Of a DNA stretch of 64,000 nt, positions 20,401 to 30,960 are shown piece after piece. How positions within the stretch are numbered: position 1 is the first letter of the stretch; every line of letters begins with the position of its first letter. Below the pieces are notes generated by a model, which saw only the letters and a program-made list of their open reading frames with translations, did no database searches and was not told the origin of the DNA. The translations under genes were made by a program, and so were the position numbers. This DNA comes from Beta vulgaris subsp. vulgaris (Eukaryota > Streptophyta > Magnoliopsida > Caryophyllales > Amaranthaceae), in NCBI RefSeq assembly GCF_026745355.1, contig NC_079205.1:46121558-46185557 (forward strand). Direction: 5' to 3'.

Positions 20401-21325
20401 GTGTAAGTCTAGAAAGGCTGGTGGGCTGGGTTTCAGAGACTTAGAATGCTGAAATATGGCTGCTATTAGTAAACTAGCCTGGCATATTGCTAATGACAAA
20501 GAGAATTTATGGGTCAAATGGGTTAATAGTGTGTATATAAAGGAGGTTAACTGAAGTGAGTATGTAGCTCCAACACATGCTAGCTGGATCTAGAAAGTTA
20601 TGTGCAAAGCAAAAAATGCTACTAATAATGAAAAACTGCAACACAACTAGTGGCTTGAAGATAATCATTTCAGTATTAAAGAGCAATATAAGAAGAATAA
20701 AAATGAAAGAAGAACTCAGGCACATTGGGTTCAACCTGTGTGGAACAGATATTATGTTCCAAAGCACAAATTCATCCTACGGATGGCTGTTCAAAATAGG
20801 CTGAAAACCAGATGCAGGCTCTTAGAGATTGGGTTGAGTAATGATGATAGTTGCTATTTATGTATGCAAAGGCCTGAAAATATTCAGCATCTCTTCTTTG
20901 AGTGTGATTTTAGCAAAAATTATATGCAGAAGATAATGATGTGGCTTGGAATCAGATGGGGTGGTGAAAATCTGAGCCAATCTTGTCGATGGATAAGAAG
21001 TAGGCTTGCTGGCAACCAGTTTAAAAAGCAGGTCGGATTAATTGCCATTGCAGCTGTTGTTTACAAGATATGGAATTGAATATGAATCAAGCTGTTTGGG
21101 ATCATACAGTGAATACTATAAGTCAACTGTCAAAGAGATTAAATACATAGTGAAAAATAGAATTGTACAGCTTTTGAAATCAAAGGTGAAAGAAAGTGAT
21201 AGGAGGTGGATTGAAAACTTGTAATTATTGGGGATTGTCCAGTTTCAGTTTTGGGGCTTGCTGTATATTGAGCTTCCTTTAGGTGTATGTGTTTTGGTTT
21301 TATGCAATTACTTAATTACCAAAAA
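17479..21325 (+). mobile_element. LINE, heavily decayed (ORF1 C-terminus plus ORF2)
   Basis: It starts inside ORF1: DKLSFARAMVEVGIKQSL, then a CCHC knuckle (CNKCNGYDHDSGDC, about 17613-17655). ORF2 follows as fragments: endonuclease part (LLMGDFNAL near 18257, SRIDRALANAEW near 18437), RT from 18937 (PDDKAPGADGFNIKFYK), FRPIACCSILYK near 19393, LDLRKAYDDTLSWEF near 19594, [13 protein letters not shown] near 19771 and FADDLLLF near 19917. The zf-RVT finger (CYLCMQRPENIQHLFFEC) is near 20851-20904. Many stops and frameshifts break it. There is no RNase H, so it is of the same subfamily as the LINE at position 1. The 3' end is near 21325 with a weak A-rich tail. No target duplication was found; the left end abuts the truncated LTR. 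Confidence 0.9.
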
Positions 21326-21329
21326 AGAA

Positions 21330-23624
21330 AATTTACTTTTAACAATAAAGATTTATTTTTAAAATGGTTAAAGTCTTCCACTGCAAGTTATTTTGTTAGT
21401 TAGTAGTTGATTGCCAAAAATCGTCACGTGGCAATGATACTCCTAAATTAGTCAAATATTGTTTATTAGATTATTTATTTAAAAGTTAGTAATTTTAGGG
21501 TGTTACAAAGTGGTATCAGTTTTTCAGGTCTTGAAAATATAAGGTTGAACATTAAATTGATGGGTAGACATAAATGAACATATAGAGTTTCACATTTGCA
21601 TTATAAACTGTTGTTGTCAAGTTTATTGCTTTCTTTCATTACGATTTGTATAGATTCATCATGCTAGTGCCACAGCTAGTGCCACAAAAAAGGTATTTTT
21701 TAATTGGAAAGATTAAGGGTGTAGATGTGTTGGAGTGACAAGCTCCGTCTAAGATTAGAAGGCTATCTCCGATGTTGTGGGTAACTTCCTTACCTCTATA
21801 AGTACATTAGCTATTCTATATCCCGAAACCAAGTACACTTAAAATTTTTGAAATTAATATTTTTAAACCACGTTGGTGCATTTAGTATAAATCTTGGACC
21901 ATATTTAGTTATCCTATATTAGTATATATTGTTCATAATGATGTTATTCTTGTAAAATGAATTCTTCTTGCTTTTATATGATGGTAGCATATGGTAATTG
22001 AAGGTAAAGAAAAAGGTTGATGTTATTTCCTACGTATGGGATAAGCAAGGAAGTCATATTGCTTTAACTAGCAAATAGTAGTATTTTGTGTATTATATTT
22101 CTTTTAATGAATAATTTTGTTACAAATTATTGACCACATGAGGGACATGTATTACTCCAAAAAAATTCTTTTGGAAGGAAAAACAGTCCTCAAATTTATA
22201 GATGATATTGTTGAGGCTAGTGATATTAATGCATTTGACTGGGAGTCACGGGTCAGTGAAAACCCCTACTAAGTTCTGTTAACCTTAATTCACCTTCCTT
22301 AGTCACCCAAATACCAAACCCTATATGATAAATATGCCAGTGTAGTCTTACCAAATGGGGGATGGAATAGGGATAATCATGAGTCCTAAGGAGTATGATT
22401 AGCCACTATTCATCCTTTTGGCACTCAATTAACTAGAGTATATAGAGATAAATGGGGCCCAAATGAATGGGGATGCCATTGGGATTGACCTACCTAGCCT
22501 TGTATACACAATTTCTTCACTTGATAGCATGAGATATGAAGGTTCATCTGAGCCTCATAGCCCAGAATATACCCCTCGGGAATACCCAGGCCAATATGAT
22601 TATATGGCCATTAACGAGTTGGAGAATATTACTGAGGCGGGCAACCTAGAGCTTGAAGTCTCCAGTAATAACAATATGATTATGTAATTTTTTTTTGGCC
22701 ATCAAACGGCCTAGTTGTCTTAAGAATATTTTGATACACTCAAATGTTCTAGTAGTTACTATGCATAAGGCCCAATAATTCGATATTACATATGAAGTAT
22801 ATGATTGCTATGTTTTGAACTAGTTATGCTACATATTTATTGAACAGTTTGGTAGTTACACAACTAGTATATGAATGTTAGTTGAGATTTTACACAAACA
22901 CACTTACTTCTAGCAGAATGGCAGAAAGAAGGAGAATGAGTATGAGTTCTATGGTTAGAAGACTAGCAAGGATAATTGAAAACATCACTCAAGTGATAGC
23001 TAATCAAGAAACCAAGCAGAGTGAAGCCGATAGCTTTGGTGAGGTCTTTAAGAGGGTAGCAGCAATCAAACCTCCGATTAATCATGGGAAAGATTACTCA
23101 GCTAGCTTAGAAAATTGGATCCAAGAATTTGATAAGCTTTTTGGTGCCATAGTGTGCCCTGGAAACCTTAGAGTTAATAATGTTGTTTATTATTTGAGAG
23201 ATAAGGCAGACCTATGGTGGAAACAAAGAGAAGATGATCTCTTAGATGATCCGGACTTTGGGTGGAACGAATTTAAAAGATGCCTTGAGGACTATGTTTT
23301 ATCCTTCGTACTTAAGGAAGCAAAAGGCTATGGAGTTCACCAATTTGAGAATGGGGACTACATCCGTTAATGAATATTATAGCAAATTTGTGGAGTTAAT
23401 GAGGTTCACACTGACATTGAAAGCCCAATGGTTTAAGCAAGGATTAACCTCAACTCTACAAAGTATACTGGGAGGTGTGACTTTTAAGACACTTGATAAA
23501 ATTTATGGTAGAGCTGCTAAATTATATGGGATTAAAGGAGGAGAGATTGAAGGGAATTCCTATGTAGAAAAGTGGAAGTAAAACGGAAATCAGAGTCAAC
23601 AAAGTGGATATAAGAAACCTAGTA
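21330..23624 (+). mobile_element. Ty3/gypsy element, 5' fragment (LTR end, primer site, gag)
   Basis: The end of an LTR (GGGTGTTACA, up to 21507) is followed after three bases by TGGTATCAG (21511-21519), the classic initiator-Met primer site. About 1.4 kb of leader precedes gag. The fragment stops near 23624, where the second Tat-type element begins. Protease and pol are missing. The leader at 21.52-22.9 kb contains no gene I recognise. Confidence 0.8.
22918..23581 (+). pseudogene. Ty3/gypsy gag, frameshifted fragment
   Basis: From the ATG at 22918 the frame encodes MAERRRMSMSSM and a retrotransposon gag core: AIKPPINHGKDYSASLENWI, VVYYLRDKADLWWKQRE and GWNEFKRCLEDY. The expected continuation, FYPSYLRKQKAMEFTNLRMG then VNEYYSKFVELMRF, lies in another frame, so a frameshift falls near 23290-23300. 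That second frame stops at 23579-23581. The usual CCHC knuckle is not reached before the break at about 23624. Confidence 0.85.
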
Positions 23625-23626
23625 TG

Positions 23627-26065
23627 TACTTAGAATGGGGGATCCAATACTTGGGCTCCTTAGCCCTAACTGCCGTTCCGTCATCATAAGTGACCTCGTA
23701 ATCCTCCGTATTAAAATAATCGAAAGCCGCTAACTCTTCTTCAGTTAGCGGCACCAATGGCAGATGCTCCATATGAGGACGGGGTTTGGTAAAATGGCAG
23801 CGCACAGGGTAATCCTCGGGCACTTGCAACCAAAAGAAGGCATCCTGCCAACCCTTTAAACTTGACATCATAGGCTGGACGGTCATCTTCTTGTCAGCCG
23901 TCATTAATGACCACTAGCCTGACTGCCTAGCAGATCCATTTTTCTTCAACCAATGGATGTGGCTGAATAAGTTAACTGTTTGGGGGAAATCTAAAAAGCG
24001 TACAACCCAAATGTACGCAATGATGTTCCTGACCGGTAAAGGTGACAGCTGCGCCAAGCACACATTGAACGGATTCATGATCTCGGCCAAAAAAGAGTCC
24101 AAGGGTAAGTAGAGGCACCAGTTCGATGCTGGTAAATGGCCTCACTAGCATCTTTGTGAACCATGACGGTAATAATTGAGTCACTGTCGTCACCTAAATC
24201 AATAGTAGGAGGGTTAGGAGCCGCAAACCCCTACAAGCGTTCGTAAAAATCGGCCGACACCCTAACTCCGGCATCCGCCAGGCTATCCAACCAGGCATGC
24301 TCTCTAAGAGGGGCGACATCAAGGCCGAGAACGGCGTCGGCCGGCACTAGTAGAATAATTGCTATTTGTTGCGGTAGTATTGCTGCGGTTTTACCCATAC
24401 GCAATAATATATCACGTAAAAAGAAAATGAAAAATTGAAAATAACCATATTGCTACGGTTTCGGCCAAAAACCGCAGCAATATAGTTTTAAGGGAAAGTT
24501 TTTTTACTAGTTGAACAAACATATTGCTGCGGTTTTTTGAGAAAATCGCAACAATATAAGCTTTTTTTAAGTATAAAACAAGTTTGTGGCTCAATTAGGG
24601 TTTAGTTCCCCCTTCTCTCCTCATAAGCCGTCCTCTCATCTCTCTCCTCACTATTCCCTTATTTCTCTTGTACGCACTCACTGGGGTTCTCTCTCCTCAC
24701 TAACCTCTCTCTCTCCTCTTCGCACTACGCACTCTCCTCTCCGCACTTCGCTCTCCTCTTCGGTGCTGGTGGCTCTCCTTTGGTCGTGGTTCACCTTCTT
24801 CGTCGCTCGTCGGCCTTCGATGCTTGGCGGCCTTCGTCGCTCGCCAGCCTTCAACGCTCCCCAGCCTTCGTTGCTCGTGAATCGCACACCCCATGACGTT
24901 TCTGCTTCCACCGCCGCACAAGCTATTCGTTGCTCGCCGGCCTTCGTCGAGTGGTGCTGAAAACTCGGCTGTCGCTCGTCGCTCGTGGTCTACAAATCTC
25001 GGCCGTAGCTCGTCGCTTGTGGTCTACATATCTCGGCCATCGCTCCACCACTAAACTGCAAATGGCGAAGCCTCAGCGACAGGCGAAGCAGATTGTTTTA
25101 GTTGTTTTTTTTTCTTAAATTTAATTCTTCGATTTTAGTTTTTTTTTTTAAGATTTGATTTTCTGATTTTCTTCTTGTATTGTTATAATTTTTTTAGATT
25201 TAGTTTTTCGATTTAGATACTGTTATAATTTTCATTTCGATTTTTTTGATTTATTGTTAGTTTCATTTGTTGTGATGAATGTGTTGTTATCTTTCTCTTA
25301 AAAGATCTGATGCTCATTTGTTATGTGAATTTGGTGGATAGTGCATGGGTTATTTGCCTGGTTCTAATTTTTTAAATTTAATACCAAAAAAAAAAAAATT
25401 ACCTGTACCTTGACATATTGCTGCGGTTTCTAGGCCAAAACCGCAGCAATATACTTAAGTAAACAATAAAAAAAGGAATATTGCTGCGGTTTCTAGGCCA
25501 AAACCGTAGCAATATATTCTCTTATAAACTGATAACACATAATTATATTGATGCGGTTTAGCCTAAAAACCGCAGCAATATATCTGACATATATTGCTGC
25601 GGTTTAAAACCGCAGCAATATAATTAATACCTATTGTTGCGCCCTTAATTGTTGCGCGTCCCAAACCCCAGCAATAGGGCACTTTTTAACCGCAGCAAAT
25701 AGCATTTATTCTACTAGTGCGGTGGATGCCTAAGGGAACGTCTAGCAAGAAGTTGGTGCCTAAGTTCCCTAAGCGTTTGTTTGTCACCACTCTAGCTAGC
25801 GGTCAGATATATCTCATTGTCAAGTTATGCTCCTCAATAGTGGAGGGGTCGTTAAGAAATTTTAACCTTAATTCTTTTTATCTCACGGCCATAAGGGGTA
25901 TGTCCGATAACAACCTAGTCCTCCCCCACAAGACTTGAACCGGAAGCGGATTTGCTATCGGCCAAAGGGGAAGCAGGATCGTTATCAGCCACAGGGGAAG
26001 AAGATCACTCTCGGTCATAAATACCTCACTAAGAGCATTCTGGCTATCACATATAGGTCCGACAT
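23627..26065 (-). pseudogene. Antisense gene of the second Tat-type element, interrupted by CACTA
   Basis: The start codon is on the minus strand at 26065-26063 (MSDL...), matching MSDQSD of the first copy. After the CACTA insertion the protein continues with the Ala-Trp-Leu-Asp-Ser block near 24260-24310, then SFLAEIMNPFNVCLAQLSPL, FLDFPQTVNLFSHIHWLKKN (about 23945-24005, open here where the first copy is shifted) and KKMTVQPMMSSLKGWQDAFF. It ends at the break after HSKYIL; the intron region and coiled-coil C-terminus are lost. Several stops and shifts are present. It is useful as a comparison for the first copy. Confidence 0.8.
24345..25719. mobile_element. Non-autonomous CACTA (En/Spm) element, CGG target duplication
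   Basis: 1375 bp. The left end CACTAGTAGAATAATTGCTA and the reverse complement of the right end match over about 31 bp with two differences. The 3-bp duplication CGG flanks it (24342-24344 and 25720-25722). Subterminal regions hold repeated ATTGCTGCGG...CCGCAGCAAT palindromes. The middle (about 24590-25080) is a CT-rich stretch that looks like a captured host leader; the open frame there (24586-24960) is Ser/Leu/Arg-rich low complexity and I do not call it. No transposase is present. Confidence 0.93.
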
Positions 26066-26685
26066 GATTGAAACGCGAAAAAAACTTTAGGAAACGAGGA
26101 AATAAATTGAGGGAATACCTGGAAAAGAGGAACCGCCGGAAAAGAGAAGACGGAGCGAAAATCGCCGAAAAAGGTGAACAAAGTCCTCAAATGATAGAAC
26201 CTCACCAAAAAATCGCAGCTTGAAACCAGAAAACCACCGGAAAAGTCCAAAAGTGCGTCGGAAAACACGAAACCTTAAGAACAGAGAAAACCAGAAAATG
26301 TTCGTCAAGAAATACAGAAATTTTCAGTGCTCCGGAACCGGGAAGTAAAAACTCGAAGATTGAGAAACTTTTCGAGGAAAGTTGAGCACGGGAAAGATAA
26401 TTTCTCAAGCAATGCAAGTAATGGTTATGGAGGAATTTTGTCAGAAAGATGAAGGAGAGCGGGAATGTTTTGAGCGTGTCAGAGCGAAATGAAACCCTAA
26501 TAAAGTAATGGGCGGGATTTTAGGAAAGGTAATCATTAACTTTTCAAAATGCTTCAACTCCCTACAGTGGCACGTGGCACCCCATAAATTACTCTCATCG
26601 AAAACTCAGACACGACAAAAGTAGCTCGTGCATACTGGCAACATCCTTAGCGGTCCAAGACCCCAAATGATGCTGGGGGGCTAGT
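26066..26685 (-). promoter_or_regulatory. Upstream region of the second antisense gene
   Basis: Corresponds to 7272-7993 in the first element. The G-box CACGTG is kept at 26571-26576, together with the adjoining block around 26505-26570 (GGGCGGGATTTTAGGAAAGG and onward). A purine-rich GCTGGGGGGC tract at 26672-26681 is the polypurine tract next to the LTR. Confidence 0.45.
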
Positions 26686-27158
26686 TGTATTGGTATAACT
26701 CAAGTACGTTAGCGGACCAACATGTCCGCGAACCATAATGAGGAAGCGAACGAGCAAGTGTCACCCATAGCTCTAACAAGTCAGTTCACCTTCACGATCC
26801 GAAAATGTTGGTGGTCGCCTAATGAGACATAATGAGGGGAATCTTCCCCACATGTCAAGTGCGTCACAACCATACATGTGGTGAAGGATTGTGCACCCTG
26901 TCAGAGGAATAGTACATCTATAAATACCCTACTAGTACTATTCTGCAGGGACATTCTCTCTCATACTAAAAATAGCTTATCTCTCTCTCTAAGCTTTCTC
27001 TCTCTACAATCCTGATCGGACATTAGCTGACTTGAGTGTCGGAGGGGGTTTCCTCACAACCACCCCGAAGGTAGCTCACGTTTGTTCTTTTGCAGATCAC
27101 CATTCCCGGATAACCCCCATTATTGCCGGACACCTCTTGGGTCTGCCACCGTTTCACA
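26686..27158 (+). repeat. 3' LTR of the second Tat-type element
   Basis: 473 bp from TGTATTGGTATAACTC to GTTTCACA. It contains a TATA-like CTATAAATACCC near 26919-26930 and a block near 27012-27065 (TGACTTGAGTGTCGGAGGGG) also found in the first element's LTR. The far end has diverged most. Confidence 0.75.
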
Positions 27159-27265
27159 ATCGAAATAATTTAGGGACTGCTAAAACTAGTTAGGGTTACT
27201 ATGCAACATTTAGGTGGTTGCTGGACTAGTTTTATAATAGGGGAAATGCTACTTATTAAGTAAAA

Positions 27266-27530
27266 CTAGTTATTAAGCCCGGGCTATGCCCCGGGTAAGA
27301 AAAATGTTCATTTATTAATATTGTACTTTGATATGATAACACAAATAAAACTTGGTCTAGTGGTTAAAACTTTAGTACATGAACTTGAGGTCATGGGATC
27401 AAAACCTATCCTATGCAATTTCTATTTTTTTTTTTATTGTACATGGATTACATGAACTAAATCTCCCTAGAGAGAGCGCCACGTGGCACCGTTCCTCGTT
27501 TCCGCACGCCTTTTAATATATTAGTATAGA
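27266..27530 (-). mobile_element. Small non-autonomous Helitron
   Basis: On the minus strand it begins TCTATACTAATATATTAAAAGG and ends with a GC-rich hairpin (CCCGGGGCATAGCCCGGG) seven to eight bases before the terminal CTAG. It is inserted between A and T with no duplication, as expected for Helitrons. No Rep/helicase is encoded. On the plus strand it contains a pol III-like box pair (TGGTCTAGTGG 27353-27363 and GATCAAAAC 27397-27405), possibly a captured SINE or tRNA remnant. Confidence 0.8.
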
Positions 27531-28440
27531 TGTTTTACTTAGGTGTCAATATCAGAAAGATCAAATGCACTATGCACATTCTTTATAGTTCTAGATATAA
27601 AGTCACAAAGATCAGTGTGATGCTTACTTAACGTAAATTATATTCATTATCCAGTTCAATTGAAACTTGGAATAACTAAATAAGTGTAAAATTCTACCCA
27701 CTGGCCACTAATAATCCTATCCAGTTTCCTAACCACGCAATTCACAAATCATCAAAGTTGTTAATTATGACAAATTGACTATTTTTTCCCCTCTTTTCGT
27801 TAGATTTTGAAGATTATAATTGGAGAATCACATATTTTCAGTTGATTTGAGAGATTTGTAAGAGATTTTAGGGAGAAAAATTCAGGAAAATATGAATATA
27901 TAAAGAATTGATATTTTGTCATTTGAGGAACTGAATTTTTGAGGGTGGTTACTGGGCACTGGGTTGATGTAAAAGTTTTGGGAGTGTGATGTGGGTAGAG
28001 CAATGATATTCCCATATCCGGTATGGGCCAATATCATGACATTTATGTAATTTTTATGACAAAAGTAATATTAAAAAATTATAATTTTTTTGTTTTTCAT
28101 ACTTTTTTTTTGGGGGCTTGTTATTTGAAATCTTATATCATATCTTAACAATATCTTATCATATCAGTTAGCTATTAAATCATATCAGGGCTACATATCA
28201 AGTAAATGGTATGGGAAAAATTGCCCCATTATCGAATATGGGAGTATACTTTCTCGATGTGGGTAGTGGGTAGAATTTTTAGAGGAAGATGTGGAGAGGG
28301 AGGTGTGTATTTGTGTTTTGTTCTTCACTTATTCATGTCAGCATGCTGCGTGTTCATTGTTCAACTTTTTTTAAAAGGGCGAAAATTTTAAAAAAAATTG
28401 GGCCCAGGGTCGGGACTGCATGACATACCTACGTCTTGAT
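27531..28440. other. Spacer, no gene seen
   Basis: AT-rich, with a run of imperfect repeats of TATCATATC type near 28130-28200. No coding frame resembles a protein. Confidence 0.5.
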
Positions 28441-28992
28441 GCACGGACACTCTCTACAGATCAACGTGTCGCGTTTCCGACACTTTAAACGTTTCCGACA
28501 CTTCAGGACACTTTCAGACACTCTGAATTTTCTTTTGAAGATAAATAGTGAATTGAAACGAGACCGGCGAAGTTTTTTGTTACTAGAAGAAATGCTTTCC
28601 CTCTCAACCTTACTTTTTCCTTTCAATATCTCTAAATCTCTCAAAATATAGCCTAATCTACTATCAAAACCGCAAAATATTGTGTTCTCTAACGTTTTAA
28701 ACGTTTCCGACACTTCAGGACACTTTTAGACACTCTAAATTTTCTTTTGAAGATAAATAGTGAATTGAAACGAGACCGACGAAGTTTTTTGTTTCTAGAA
28801 GAAATGTTTTCCCTCTCAACCTTACGTTTTCCTTTCAACATCTCTAAATCTCTCAAAATATAGCTTAATCTACTATCAAAACCACAAAATATTGTATTCT
28901 CTAACGTTTCCCCCGCGTTTTTTCACTTTTAGAATTTGCGTTTCCCCGTGTCTACATGTCCCCGTGTCCGTGTCAGTGTCCCGTGTCCGTGC
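28441..28992. mobile_element. TIR element with GACAC-rich ends and an internal ~216-bp direct duplication
   Basis: The perfect 10-bp ends GCACGGACAC (28441-28450) and GTGTCCGTGC (28983-28992) are followed inwards by degenerate GACAC/GTGTC repeats. The interior holds two adjacent copies of a ~216-bp segment (about 28483-28698 and 28699-28910), starting TTTCCGACACTTCAGGACAC and differing at scattered positions. I found no convincing target duplication. No transposase is present, and the frames here are shadows. Confidence 0.6.
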
Positions 28993-29011
28993 AACTCTAA
29001 TTGCTCGTGTC

Positions 29012-29274
29012 CAGAGGCGGCTAAGGCCATGTGCGGGATGAGCAACTGCACAGGCCCCCGAAGTATAAGGGGCCCAATTTTATTAGTTGTCCGCCCAAAA
29101 AAAATCTAAATCTAATTACAAATATAAAAAGATTAATTTCTATTTGGTATTTTTCTTCTTCTCCTATTCTCCAAAAAGCCCCATTTATAATTCTTCCATC
29201 TTTCTTTTCACCAAAAAATTTAATCTTTATAATTTATTTTAGCACAGGGCCCCTAATTTTATGAGACGGCCCTG
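29012..29274. mobile_element. hAT-like MITE
   Basis: 263 bp. The ends CAGAGGCGGC and (reverse complement) CAGGGCCGTC fit the CAGRG start of hAT terminal repeats. The flanking octamers CTCGTGTC (29004-29011) and TTCATGTC (29275-29282) agree at six of eight positions, both differences being transitions, as expected for an old 8-bp hAT duplication. AGGCCCCC/GGGGCCC motifs lie just inside each end. The interior is AT-rich and non-coding. Confidence 0.75.
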
Positions 29275-29384
29275 TTCATGTCAATCCCGAAGTCCGATGC
29301 GTCAGTCATCACGTCTTCAGAGTATTCTACATCTGTCCCTCCCCAACCTTGTGCGTCCATTAATGCATAGCACAACCTATGATA

Positions 29385-30470
29385 ATTCATGCTAAAGATG
29401 GAATCTATAAATTGAAAAATATTTTAAGTCCTAGTACAGTTGTGCGTGATCCCGATCCCACTTGTTTTTCACAAGCAAATAAAGATCCCAAATGGTGTGA
29501 CACCGTGGCAGATTTATTTATTGCCTAAATTGCTAATCATACAATGGAATTGGTACCATCTGATGCTAGAAGGAATTTGGTTGGATCTAGGTGGACTTAT
29601 AAGATGAAATATAAATATGATGGTTCAGTTGAATGGTGTAAGGCTTGTTTGGTTGCATAAGGATTTAAAGAGCAAGCTGGAGTGTATTTTTCTGGGACAT
29701 TTTGCCCTGTTAGTTGATCAAACACTGTCTGATTGTCTTATCTCTTGTTATATATTTCGAATTCGTTATTCTTCAATTAGACGAAAAAATGCATTTCTTC
29801 ATGGTTATTTGATTGATGAAGTTTATATGAACAACCTATTCGTTTAATTCATCATGAGTTTCCAAATCATGTTTATCGCCTCAAGAAAGCTCTCTATTGT
29901 CTCAAACAATCAAACCCCCCCCCCCCCAAATGTTGGTTTCACCATTTTAGTAATTTTTGTTACAATAGGGCTTCTTCTTATGTCAATGTGATAACTTCAT
30001 GTTCATTTTTCGCTATGGTTTATTGTTTATCTTCTTCTATATGTTGATGATATTATTGTCACTGGCAATTCTCCTCCACCATCTCAAAATTAATTTATAT
30101 CTTGCATCTCAATTTGGTATGAAAAAGTTTGGGGGATCTTCACTACTTTCCAGGGGTCTAGGTAGTGCAAGCTCTTGGGGTCTACTTTTGTCTCAGCATA
30201 AGTATGTGTTTGATCTCATTTGTAATTTTTTTTTGCGCGCTGCTTGATCTATTCGCACTCCTCTCCCCTCTCGTACCACTTTATTTCACCGGTGGTAAAT
30301 TGCTCGTAGATCTGACAGAGTATTTGGAGTATCGTAGAGGCTTTACAATACTTGATTATGACATGACCTAATATTACTTACGTTGTACATTTAGTATTTT
30401 AATTTATGCATGCTTCTCACATGTCTCACTTGTTGGTTGTTAAGTTTGTCAAGTAGCCAAAAAAATTATA
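29385..30470 (+). pseudogene. Ty1/copia reverse transcriptase remnant
   Basis: Translating and allowing many shifts gives the copia RT order: DPDPTCFSQANKDPKWCDTV, then IANHTMELVPSDARRNLVGS, RWTYKMKYKYDGSVEWCKA, then NAFLHG-like AFLHGYLIDEVYMNN, then YRLKKALYCLKQ, then the degraded YVDD region (about 30030-30055) and GLLLSQHKYVFDL near 30177. A pure C run at 29919-29931 is an odd insertion. The RT is beyond repair; gag, integrase and LTRs are not seen. Confidence 0.85.
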
Positions 30471-30696
30471 AAAAATATTTTTTGCAAAAAGTGGTATAAA
30501 AATGTATGTTTTGACAAAGTATCCTAATTTATTTTTTAGAAGAAACTATTATTGATTAGTGCAAGGAAAATCGTAAAAGAAACAAGAGTGGAATAACTGG
30601 CCATATCTGAATTAAGTCCTTCCTATCAATTAGAGCAATAAATACGTAAATGCAAATATGCAATAACAAGTAATCACAATAACAGACTAAAAGTTT

Positions 30697-30960
30697 GACA
30701 GATTCAGCCTTAACAAGCTGACCAATCTCTATTACAGAAAGTTCAATGACACCATGTCACCATGATAAGTCAACATTTGAGAAACGTAACCAACAATAAC
30801 TGGTTTACGCGGTCTTTTCTTTCCCTCTATAAATACACATAGCAAAGCTACATAATTAGAGCGTAAATCATACCCATTTTAGAAGTTAAATCAAACCAGA
30901 GATCTATATATTCTGTGTAAGATTAGATAGCCAAAGTTGCCAACTACACAAACTAACGTA
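30697..30960 (+). promoter_or_regulatory. Promoter and 5' UTR of His-rich gene 2
   Basis: Paralogous to 6244-6490. It has the TATA box TATAAATA at 30828-30835 and, upstream, the shared AACCAACAATAACT and TTTACGCGG blocks. The W-box core (TTGACT on the minus strand, 30768-30773) lies at the same relative place as in copy 1. The leader CCAAAGTTGCCAACT is at 30931-30945. TATA to ATG is 133 bp, about 49 bp longer than in copy 1 because of extra leader sequence after the TATA box. Confidence 0.75.

Larger units (their letters stand above)
23625..27158 (+). mobile_element. Second Tat-type Ty3/gypsy remnant: antisense gene plus 3' LTR, with nested CACTA
   Basis: Opposite in orientation to the element at 6.8-17.5 kb. 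What remains is most of the antisense gene (minus strand, 23627-26065), its upstream region (26066-26685) and a 3' LTR (26686-27158). Gag-pol and the other LTR are gone: the left break at about 23625 joins it to a foreign gag. The LTR is related to, but clearly diverged from, that of the first element, so these are two families or old subfamilies. A CACTA element (24345-25719) sits inside the antisense gene. Confidence 0.85.

Noticed and set aside
24586..24960. 124-codon Ser/Leu-rich frame inside the CACTA element
   Set aside because: Low complexity, CT-rich DNA; no transposase motif. Possibly captured leader DNA but not supportable as a gene.
27353..27405. Independent SINE
   Set aside because: The box pair is good but no target duplication was found and it lies fully within a Helitron; kept only as a remark.
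28429..28713. 94-codon minus frame in the GACAC-ended element
   Set aside because: Shadow frame over a tandem duplication; no protein character.
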